This document shows, in pieces, positions 13,101 to 25,100 of a stretch of 64,000 nucleotides of DNA. The notes below the pieces were generated by a model. It had not been told where the DNA came from, did no database searches, and saw nothing but the letters and a program-made list of their open reading frames with translations. Numbering within the stretch: position 1 is the first letter of the stretch; each line of letters begins with the position of its first letter. The translations under genes were made by a program, and so were the position numbers. This stretch comes from Astropecten irregularis (Eukaryota > Echinodermata > Asteroidea > Paxillosida > Astropectinidae): NCBI GenBank assembly GCA_963971285.1, contig OZ020244.1, positions 32,054,001-32,118,000 on the forward strand, given 5' to 3'.

Positions 13101-16100
13101 TGTGGGCGCTGTATGGGACTGAAATTTTCACAGATGACTGTTACTGTATCGTCCTTGATATTTTTGCCAATGAATGTGTATTTCTTTGGCATAACCCAAA
13201 GTATGATATTACCTTTAAGCATGGTGTCTGAAATAGTCAACATTTTTGTCAAAGCCATATCTTTGTTCTTTTCCCCAGAAATTGACTAAATAACATTGCA
13301 TGATTTTAAACATGATAGGCCCTATTTTAAAAACAACCAAAACCATCATGCACATGCATGTATTTTGTAAAGTTTGGGTATTTTAAACTTGAATAAAAAC
13401 ATGTACAGTTGGGCCTGCTTTAAAAACCCTTGCTTTTATACACATTGTCCTCAGTGTCTTTTTTGATAGATCTCATCATATATCTTATACTGGTGTCTGT
13501 CAAAAATGTGTGACTTGGGTTGTAAAAGAAAATGAAAAATACCCTAGCCAAGTGTGAATTTTGAAGGGCACTGAACGCTAATAAATCTAGAAGAAGAACA
13601 AACACCTTTAATGGGGGGAAAGGAGGCAATATTTTATTTCTTGGGAAGAAAAACGCCTTTCCGTATGCATGGACATGACTTGTCAATGCGAATGTGAAGG
13701 GGAAATGTACACACATGCAGCGCTGGCTCTATAGACATGACACAAATCTGTCAAACTGGGCCATGAGAATTGGACGGGCCGAGTTTTGACATGACACAAA
13801 TCTGTCAAACTGGGCCATGAGAATTGGACGGGCCGAGTTTTGACATGACACAAATCTGTCAAACTGGGCCATGAGAATTGGACGGGCCGAGTTTTGACTC
13901 GCAGGTCAAGATTTGCAAACAAGAACTGCTGCCGTTTGTTGTTGAGCCAACAATTGATTTGTCTTAAGACCAGTTTGATTTTTCACTGGACACTGCCGAA
14001 ACTTGATTGAATAATCACCAAACAACCACAAGGGAAACTGACTGAATTTTAAAGTCATTGAAAAGTGAACAAAGAAAAATTGACTGGAGCGGGATTCGAA
14101 CCGGCGACCTCCTGAATACCATACAGGCGCTTTACCAACTGAGCCATCCAGTCCTACGTTGGTGGTGACCCCAATGGTCAATTATCTTTGTTCGTTTGGC
14201 AGTCAGAAGCCATGAAACCACATACACACCTGATTGACTTTGATGATAGATAAAATAAGTCTAGTCAATCTCCGACTCACCAAGGTGGAAAGCAACAGAT
14301 TGTGTTATCAAGAAAAATCCACGGCTTGTTGGCACGAAGAAATGACTGTATTTTTAACCTCCATTTTTGGCCTAATCATCGTCCTGGCCACCCCTCTTAC
14401 TTACAGGAGGCAATGTGTCATCACTACATGCCTTGGGCTGTCCCAGCACAATAGATTTTGCCAAGTCTGTATACCAGCCCCACCCATAGTACCGAAGACC
14501 TTTCAGCACTCAATACCTAGCTAGCTGGCATACTGTCATAACATGCGGTGTTTGTGCACCGATTTCTGTTTATCCCTTCCATGATTACATTAATATTTCT
14601 GGAATGTTATCAAAGGGATATAGTCCCTACACTGCCTGGTGGATCATCGTTGACTGAAATGTCCTGGCAGAGTTTGCTGTGTGTGTGTTTATGGTTGAAC
14701 TGTGCCCTCTTTGTGTTTATACCAAGACATTTTGATAGAATTTTTATGTATATAATATTTATATATATTTATAAATATATGTGTGGCCTGGGCTGGATTT
14801 CACAAAACACTAAGGCCATATTCCAATTCTCTGGCTGCGGCTGAAAATTACACAATACACATGTACCTATGGCAGCCACTAGCCAGTGACTGCAGCCAAT
14901 TCCATAGACTTGTGTAATACTTGCAGTCGCAGCCAGAGAATTGGGACATGGCCTAAGATTGATCTTGAGAGGAATTGTCAGTATCACCATAGTGATTTTG
15001 TATTGTGACATCACACTTTGCTAAGCTGTTATATTAAGATTAATTCATACAGAAGATCCATGGGTTTTAATTAAAGATGTTTTCAACAGACACACTATAA
15101 GTATTTTGCCAGGATTTTAGCTATGAGCATCCAAATGACATCCTCCGAAAGTAGTGTCTCCTGCAAAAACTAATATTCCAAATAATTTCTCCCGCCTAAA
15201 CGTGGCAAAAAGTGCAGACAAAATATTTGTTATCAACCTCTTTCGGTCTGCTACCCTCTTTCAGCTGGAGGCGACGCTTCTGGAACAAAGTCAAACAATC
15301 CCGTCCAGATCAGTTGAGGTCAGAGGTCAGCCCGAGGTCATCAGCCGTGACCTTCCGCTCTACGAAAAGGCTTTCACTAAGCAGGGTTACATTGTCAGGC
15401 AGCCGACCAATTATGGCCGTGAAGAGAGCTTCAACAAGTCAGTCCCTGGAGGGGAAAAAGGTAGGTGGCTGTGTTACATGGTCGAATGAGTCATTTCTGT
15501 CTTTTACACCTCCATGCGGACTAATACAGGAATATTTTAGGCCAAGTGTAACTTATGTAACATTCATGGGTTTTCCTGTTCTCCCCCCCCCCCCCCCAAG
15601 AAAAAAGTAAGGTTAATATTATGTAATTTGAACAGTTCGTCATCCATGATTCCATCACAAGTAATTGAAGAAATGTCAAATTTTTACTGTTATTTTGAAG
15701 AGTTTGTCATGACTCCTTGACAAGTAATGGGAGACTTTGGAGAACCGGTCCTCAAGTCAACAGCACACGCGCACGCAATTGTGAGCATGCGCACGTTGTT
15801 TTGCACGTGCGCAGTTGACCAGAAGACTGTTTCTCCAAAGTATCCCTGTATTTTTCCCTGAATTTTCCTGTCAAAGTGCAGAAAATGATAATGATTTTAT
15901 TCCATTTCCAAGACCTGTTGTAAATGTGCACTCAAAGTTCAACAACTTTATTTATGCTGATGACAGTATGTTAAATAGGTCTTATTTCCCTGTATAACAT
16001 GTCTAATCCAAGGCAGAGTATCAATGGATAGGGGGGGGGGGGTTAGGGGTTTGAAATGTTTCACTCCTGAGGACCATGCCTGCTTAGCAAAGGACATGGG

Positions 16101-19100
16101 GCAAATTTCATAAAACTGTTAAGCACAAAAATTTGCTTAGCACAAAAATGTCTTGCCCAATTAAAACAAACCACTATTGAAAATTCCATTTGATATTCAT
16201 GGTCAGCGAACAACAGCCAAAGAACAATCACAAGTGATACACAACACGTGGAAATTTGGTTGCTAACCCTGTTTTTTATTAAGACAGAAATGTCATGCTT
16301 AGCAAATTTGTGTGCTTAACAGTTTTATGAAATTGGCCCCTGATCAGTTGCTCCATCATTGTTTGGGAGGCGTCTCTGAAACCGCAGGGGGCTGTTTGTG
16401 TCATATCTGGGCACCTATTAGGCCTAGCTACCTCTTTTGATACCATTATTCCTGCCCTGAGGCAGTTGAGATCAGATTTTGTTATGAAGTATTTGAAACC
16501 TATAGAATTACTTTATAGACCAATTTGTAAAATGACAAAAACACTTGTTTCATATTGTGGTATCTAAATTTGTCAGTTTTCTGCCAGGGACTAGACCTGC
16601 CCATAATTTTTTTGGGGGAGTAAAAGTTTCTATAAGCCTTGGGGGAGAAGTCTGTAATTCATCACCTACAAATACAGCCGTCAATGATGGACAAAAGACA
16701 CACATGTAATATTATCGTGCAGGTTTTTGTTGATAATCTGATAATGTGTGAAAGGAAATATGCCATAAATTTCTCTCTTTAAAAGTTGGTCAAATGAGCA
16801 GCTGTTATGTAGCAAAATTATTTTTTTAACATGAGTATTGGTTTGGGGTTTTTGGCAATAAATAGTTCTACATTTGATTTCACACTCTTCAAGTAGGTAT
16901 ATGCTTCATTTTTTTTAAATTTTAAAGGGTTCACATTTGGGGTTGTATTTTCATGTGAATTCCTACCTCATGATTTGAATTACTCTTGTATGGGACAGGA
17001 ATCAGCTCCAAAAATGGTTGGTTTCAGAACCATTATATCAAGAAAGATTTGAGGCTTTGCATGATGACAATGGACCTTTCCCATGAAATATGCTAATGAG
17101 ATACGCGCACGCGCAAATGCATCGTTGGTTGGCAAGCTCCATGCCCTCTGCATTGTATGTGGTACGTACACGCCTAATGGAGCTGCAACTTCCTTGCCAA
17201 CCAGTAGTGCATTTGCGCGTGCGCGTATCTAATTAGCGTATCTAATTAGTATCCAATGGACCTTTCATGGGAAAGGTCCATTGGTATGTGGATCGGTTTG
17301 CGAAAACACCATGTAAGAATCGTTCGTACTTAAGCACTTCTATTTCGTTCACACTTCTCGTAAGGTCTCAGCGTTTCGACTAGCATGCTCTAGTCCTCCT
17401 GATGACTAGAGCATGCTAGTCGAAACGTTGAGACCCTAATTGCGAGAAGTGCGAACGAAATAAAAGTGTGAATGTATGAACGATTCTTACATAGTGTTTC
17501 GGCAGACCGATCCACAAACCATTATATCCTGTCCCACCTAGCGGTTATTTTCCTGGGTGCAAAATAAAGTGATCTCCATCTGGGTGTCATGGCTCTGTTT
17601 ACAGTAAGCACAGAATTTGCGCTTATGGAAGCTGAAAATTCTGTGCTTACGAAGATCCTATTTCATGGAATAGTTAGGAATTGTTGGTTGTGCATATGCG
17701 TATAGTTAGGATTTCTAGCTAATTACTCGGCCATTGTACAAATTTGACGCTTACCCAGTAAGCATAGAATGAGAATCATAAGCGCCAAATTCTGAGGTAA
17801 GCAGAGCCTTGAAATTGGACCCATATTGTGTCTCCACTCCATGGCAACCTCAAATCTTTTGATTTCATTTTGTTCATGTGTCTGTGTCCATGCACTCTCA
17901 TATTCCATCTCGTACTCACATTATATTGGGGTGAGTTCATATTTCATCACTGAAACAACCTCGGAAATGCCAGTTGCAAAACCGCAACTGTCAGTCAAGA
18001 ATACCTCACTCAGAAAATATGGGGGGATTTTTTTTTGTCCTGGAGATTTTGAAACTTAATACGGTTCTCTTTCAAGGGCTGCTAAAAGATCAATAATGGA
18101 GGAGAAAGACATTAACATGATGTGTACTCATGAAAACCAACACCAAAAATGAGGGAAGAAAGTTATGCACATTTGTGATAATATTACCAAGTGCAATTTG
18201 AGAAAAGGGCTTTTTGGTAGTGTATTATCGACTCTGCGCTATATGTGTATAATTTATTATTTGTAATTTGTTTGCATTAATGCGCATTGAAACTTGAGAC
18301 AATTCAGACTCTGAAATGGGATAAACGTTGCGGACAGAATGTTGTCTTGTACCTGTGTCGCTGTCAGACTGGATAGGCAAAGTCAACAACGGACCAATAA
18401 CTGAACACCTGGCTTCTGCTCACCTTATTTTGCAATGCAAGATCCTAAACAGAGCCTTACTTTGGAGTTTGCGTTGTTCAACCATTCTCGGAGCATGATT
18501 GCCACACAATTCATTATTCAAGTTGCTTTTCATTGTCAAATATAAAAGTGGTCGCTTCTCAATACATTCTGACAGGTGCGGTTCTAGGGGGGGGGGCAAG
18601 GGGGGGCTGTAGCCCCCCCAAATTTTTTTCTAGCCCCCCCAAAAAAATGCAAGTGAAAAAAAAAAATCTTGAAAATACTGGATTTTTTTCAGTTATTAAG
18701 CGCCAATTACATAAAAAACACGTTGTGTTGGCTATAATGTGCATGTTTTTCGATCCCTAATAAGACATAGCAGAAGCGAGTGTTAGAAGAACCCAAAAAA
18801 TTGGGTCTTCTAGCCCCCCCAAAAAAATAATGGCTATTCTAGCCCCCCAAAATTTTGACTCTAGAACCATGCCTGCATTCTGAGCTTACAGGATTTCATT
18901 TGGTTCACCACTCATTTTCTGACACTCAAAAGTATCGGGTGACATGATCTACATAATTGAAAAATGCAATCTTAGGTACCGAAAATAGACAGAATAATAA
19001 TTTTTGGTTCCCTTGTTCATCAAAATTCACTACTTTTTGAGGGGAAATCTCACCAAGTCCACTAGCAGCACTTCACGTTTAAAATTTAATTTCCCAAATT

Positions 19101-22100
19101 CAATTAATGAAAGATTTTATGTTGTTCTACTGTTCATAATACCAGATGTAGTTGTCTTATAGTGACATCATTCCCAGTTTGTGTAGAGAAATTGAACGTG
19201 ACACACAAAAAAACAGAAAAATGGAGAGCCCGCATTTGCCATTCTGCATTTAGGCCTAATCATTATTTGCCTGAAATCTGATTTGTCCAAGTACTTTATT
19301 TACTCTCTCTCTCCCTCTTCCGCCATTCTCCCCTGTCTTCCTTCAGGGCCTCTGCAGGCAGTATCAGCCTCTGACTGGCATGGCTGGATGGTACTCCTTT
19401 GTCTCGCGTTCACCGACGGAGATTCCGAGGAGTGTCTACGGAGAAGCTCATTTACCAAACTGCACGCCAGCCAAAAGGTATGGCGGGGGGAAAAAAAGCT
19501 AAGATTTCCAGGAGATTTCTTCTCTTTTTTTTGTGGAGAACGTAAACCTGCCTCGGGGTGAAATGAATCATGCAGAATTTTTTTTTTTCTGGTTCTTTTT
19601 TAATTATTTTGTTGTTGAGAAAAAGCCTCTTGGGATTGGCTTGAAGTACACAACATGATATTTTATAATGTCAACGGGATGAGCTGAATATAAACGAAGA
19701 TTCTTTCAGGGGACAATACCAAAAAACCTTATCACGGTAATGGAGACAGTGCTTGGGAGAATGACATTATGTATGCAATGCGTTACTTGAATTGGGCAGA
19801 TGCTTTAAATTTAGCATCACCCGTCGTGATTAATGTTTGGCATGTTTGATCTTTCATACACAGTTAATTAAGGAGGACGGTGCTGGCATGCACTGTGTAG
19901 GCAGAACGTCTGCCAACGATGTAATTTGACATGACATCTTAATTGGGAGAACATCATTTGTCTGTTTTAACTTATAACGAAGGCTCGTTTTGCCGACTTG
20001 CCTTTTCAGGCCTTCTTAATCATCTTACATCTCAACAGCCAATAGAAAAATAGCACCACCAGTGCAAGCATCATGCATCGTTAAGATTTCTTGGCTTGAC
20101 CAATAAGCTGTGATGCAAACTATTTTAATTGCCTTTTCTTAACAAGTGCCGGATATGATTATATTATTTTTTGGTCTTTAATTAGATCAACAGAATACCT
20201 GGAATACGGAATGTTCTATGGAAAAAGGATGGTTTCTGTCATACCATGAACCAAGCCCGGAGGATTCCAGGTACTTTGAATTATTAAGACCAAGTATTTA
20301 AATTTTGTAAAGTGCAGTATAGGGAATGCCTCTAGAACTAACACATGCAGCGGGATCCACAGAGATTACCAAATATAGTGGTACTAAAACAACAATACTC
20401 ATGTTGTATACATATAAATTGGGAGCCAAGGATGATGTTCAGTATAGCCATGTGTTTGGTATATAGCGGTGTTCATTAAAACAATGTTCTACTGAAGTAT
20501 AGGTTCTTTTAACCATATAACTTTTAAGTTGCTTGCAAAGATAAAATCACTTTCTGCTCGGGTAGGATTTGAGCCGGTGACATTATCATCATGTTTAATA
20601 TGCCAACTGACAGATTGAACAAAGATTTAACTATTTGTGACACTGCCAACATAGGGCTGGAGACCTCAGTTGGAAGAGAGCGTGCTGGTACGGTATTCCG
20701 GATGTCATAGGTTCAAATCCCGTTCCAGAATCGACTACGGTTAAAAATAGAGCATGACACAGCTGTCAAGTCTATCTGTGCATGCGTGGAAGCTAGTATT
20801 AGAGTCTGGCGAGTTACCATTTTAGCATTAGTTTTTGCACTTTTGAAATCACATGCAATTTTATCTGGGCAAAGTAAGAGTTAAAAGAGTGGGAAAAAAG
20901 TCATGCAACAAAATCCCCACCTGTCGGAAATAGCCGACAGCATGTCGTAACTATCCGAAGGTGGACGAAAACGAGTTCGTAATGTTTCGGAAAAATCTGT
21001 AAAAAGTCAAACATTGACTTTTTTGGTCTCGTGACCCTATATCCAATACCGAACCCTAGATTTGACAGACAATAGTCAGGAGCTTCTTGGGTTTGGGAAC
21101 CAGACTAGTCATTTGAACTTTCGAAGTTCATAATTCATGATTACCATATTTTCAACCGACTGACAGCATTGAAGCAGAGTTACCTGTCGCCGTCATGCTG
21201 GGTGTTGCCCAGTCAGTATGACCAGTTTCTGGGAGTGGCAGATGCCTTAGGGGAAGAGGTGAGATGGGTCTTCAAGTCCACTAGTCCAGGGGGCAGCATT
21301 CAGGTTTTACAACCCACCAGAGAGAAGGATTATGCACGGCTGAAAGAGTAAGTATTTCTCATGTTGAAACTACAACTTGTTTTTTATTGATAAAAGAATT
21401 ATCATACTTTTGCATCTGATGAAGTAGTTGCTGCTACGAAAGCTTATGCACATTTTATCTTTAGTTATTCAATAAAGTGCTATTTGTAGTTTTCCCTTTC
21501 ATACTTTTGTAGCATATCGAAACAGACATTTACCTACAACTTACGGGGTATAATGATGATGATGGTAGAAACATACTGTTAAAATTTGTCTGCCTGAAAT
21601 GCTGTATTTATAAAATGAAAAAGAGTAAAACCAATTGACCAAAAACAGTTTTAATCTTCGGACGCTCAAAAATCTTGTGAAAAGATTGAGAAATTCTGGT
21701 GGCATTTTTCACTGTTTTCTCAAAAAGTGGGCATCGTAAGGGACTGGGAATCTTTCTTGATAGTTTTTCCTGTGAATCTGCATTTCTTTGACAAAAACCA
21801 AAGTATGAAATTACCTTTAAATGATTGAGTAAAGTTTGATACTTTGGCTGGTAATATGCAAACAGTAGTTCAGGTTTATGGTGCTGTACAGTATGGGAAT
21901 GAAATCTTCCAGAAAAATAGTTAGTTAGGTATGGAAGTGACTTCTTATGTTTTTAACTTGTGTCATTCAGTGTCTTGTATTTTATACCTTTGGTATGTTT
22001 TATTGGGTTGACTTTGTCTGCTTAGTTTAATTTTCTAATTGTAGTTAAATTTTCTTATTCTGTCTTTGTTATTCTTGTATCCCGATGTTTTTATTTTATT

Positions 22101-25100
22101 TAAACGGTCTTAATGTATTTTTAGCTAGTGGTTGGGTCTGGTATTTTAGGTAATGTTTATGGATTAGTTTTAATTGTGTACAGCGCATTGAGAGATCAGT
22201 GATTTTTAATGCGCTATATAAATGTGGCTTTATTGGCTTTTTCGCGGAAGCGAAAAGCCTTTGTTTTTGTTATGTTTTTTTTTTTTTTTTCTTCTTACTC
22301 TTCTTCAGCCAAATTTCGTATAGACTTTGTACAGGGGCATTCTACACGCCACTTTGGTCACTTTTAAACAGTCGATCTTAACCAAACTTGGTATGAAGGA
22401 AGTCCATATAGGGTAGTTGTCTCCCGAAACTTTTCGTCATCATGACGTCATCAGGTGTCACATGACAGTGTCTTAAAGGGGCAAACTTCAGACATCAATT
22501 ATGAACGAACCCTAAGTTTGATTGAGTTGAAACTTGGTATGTATCTAAGTCGGGAAGTGTTATATCAAAAAAATTCAATGACGTCATCATGACGTCATCA
22601 GGTGTCACGTGACAGTGTCTTAAAGGGGCAAACTTCAAACATCAATTATGAACGAACCCTAAGTTTGATTGAGTTGAAACTTGGCATGTATCTAAGTCGG
22701 GAAGTGTTATATCGAAAAATTTCAATGACGTCATCATGACGGCATCAGGTGTCACGTGACAGTGTCTTAAAGGGGCAAACTTCAGACATCAATTATGAAC
22801 AAACCCTTAGTTTGATTGAGTTGAAACTTGGTATGTATCTAAGTCGGGAAGTGTTATATCGAAAAATTCAATGACGTCATCATGACGTCATTCTCTGATT
22901 TTTTATGATTTATTGAAATTTTGGGTTATTAAAGTTCTTTTAACGATATCAAGTAAACAAAACAAGATATCTTTGAATTTCTTTTTGATTATTAAGCATA
23001 CACCATAGATGAAAACTACATAGACAAAAAATCGGTGACGTCATCATGACGTCATAAAAATTGCATTTTTTTATAACACACAGTAGGAACGGCCGATCGC
23101 CTAGAAAATTGGTAGGTTGGGGAAATGGAAGTTGCGGATCGTAATTATGAAGTTACGTCACGACGGCGTCATCACTTGAATTTTTATGATTTTTAAAATC
23201 TTTCTCACGCTAGCCCAATGACTTGTACAGAGCTCTGTACGTGAAAATATTGGTCATAAAATGAAACATACGATTTAAACACCATTCATGCCAGGCACGC
23301 GAAAGGTTGTTTGCCTGCTTTATATATGCCGTGTTCTCCTTTTTTTTCCTTATCATAGTTGCCTACAGCGTAAATGCTGTTTTTGACAAGACAACCACGC
23401 ACTCGCAACAATCTACTTAGACCGTTTTCAGTAATGCATGAATCGGTAATCCGAGCAGACGGTTTTGAATGGCGCCCTCTTTTGATTAAACAAAGTACAT
23501 AGTTGCTTGTTTTGATCAAAAGAGGGCGCCATTCAAAACCGTCTGCTCGGATGACTGTTATTCGTTAGGCCATGCCAGGGCCCAGGGGTGCTTTGTTTTC
23601 AGACAGCAGTGTTTACCCGTTTGCATCTATATGGCACACAGTCGCACTTAGTTTCATAAAACCACTTTATGTGGCCAAGACACGTGACGTAAGATTAAAG
23701 GTGCACACTTCAAAACTCCAAAAGTGATTTGTTTAACTCAAGTTTTCTACATTTAGATACAGTCACTTTTAAACCATCTGTCTCAATCAAACAAAATAAG
23801 TGATGTGATTTAATTGGAGAAATATTTTATATCATTATGCGGAAAAGCCATGTGTTATGTTTTAAACAGACACAACCTCTAGTTATTATTATTATTATTA
23901 AGAAGTTGAAGGTATAAAATTAGGTCAGTCTTGACTAGTATGTGCTCTGATGAGTGGCTTTGAAACAGGGTGGCCTGGTATTCAGGTTTGTGCAAAATAC
24001 GTACCTAAAAGACATACGCAAGACGGGATCCATAGCGTGAACATTTAAATGGTGGGTGTCATTGGGGACAAACTTCACTTTTCTATGTTATCCAAAAAAA
24101 TCGCCTTAACACGTCCCGCCTTCTGCAGCAATCGGTTATTGCAAAAATAAGAATTCCGAAATGCTGTTTGCACAGCCAAGTCAGTGCCGGTTGTCATGGG
24201 ACTGTCTGCATGGCTTTTATCCCGAAAGTCATCATCTGTGCATTTGTCCGTCAAGAAGGCTTAAAGAATTGATGCAGCTCTGCCAGTAAGCTCTAGCTGC
24301 CCCGAGGCAGGTAATCCTTTAGACCTTCTTCCTGTTGGGTCGTGCCGGCAGTCATGTTACATCTGAAACAGGATCTCAGGTCCGATTTCTCCCGCCAACC
24401 TTCTCTCCCCAAGAAAGTGATCTTTAAGTTGGCCTTGCATATTCACCGTGAGTCTTTAATGGAGATTTGTCACTGTGTTTATCCTGCGCTATAGTATGTC
24501 ATCAAATTCCTCCCCTGCCGAAGTTGGTAGATGACCGAGTGCAAGTTGTGTTTCATCGGCAATAATGGGCTCTCTCATTAGGAGAGTTAATTTACAGTCT
24601 ATCCCACACCTAGGGGGCATAGGTGGCAAGTGCGTTAGGCACTTGCCCTCACCAATTTGGCCTGGGTTGGATCTCAGTTTTGGTCATGATTATGTGAGTA
24701 GAGTTGTGCGTTGGTTCTCTCCTATGCTACGAGGGTTTTTCTCTGGGTTCTTCGGTTTTCTTCCCTCCACAAAAATCAAACACTTTCAATCTCAGGCTAT
24801 GCTTTGTGATCATATAATTATGGGTTGATGTGGCTGGCAGCCAAGGGCGCCCATGAAAGCCAGCAACTCGATCACGTTGCAGCCCCATCCTTCGCATTTC
24901 AGCACCCTAGCTGCCAGTATTGGATGATTAGCCTCCCAAATTATTATTATTATTATTTAGAAAATTAATTATAACGTTTTAATTTCTTGCGGTTTAAAGA
25001 CTTGTCACAAGTCATCACAAGTCACCTCACAAAAGCAATTTTGTGTTATATTGTGTGTTTGAATCACTTCTTTCACAGTTTAATTCCAGCCATATGAATC

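Larger units (their letters stand above)
22235..23882 (+). mobile_element. Full-length Helentron/Helitron-like non-autonomous element, 1.65 kb
   Basis: The 5' palindrome GGCTTTTTCGCGGAAGCGAA and the 3' module GCGGAAAAGCC, hairpin and CTCTAG bound the unit. An ATT microsatellite follows directly. Interior: conserved AACCAAACTTGGTATGAAGG block, three 147-bp tandem repeats, then a 100-bp palindrome. It lacks genes. It shares both ends and the internal lead sequence with 601-3947 but carries a different minisatellite. Confidence 0.68.

Noticed and set aside
13683..13922. Minus-strand frame with an 18-residue repeat, resembling a small repeat protein
   Set aside because: It is produced by the 54-bp tandem repeat, whose length is divisible by three; there is no start context, splice support or conservation.
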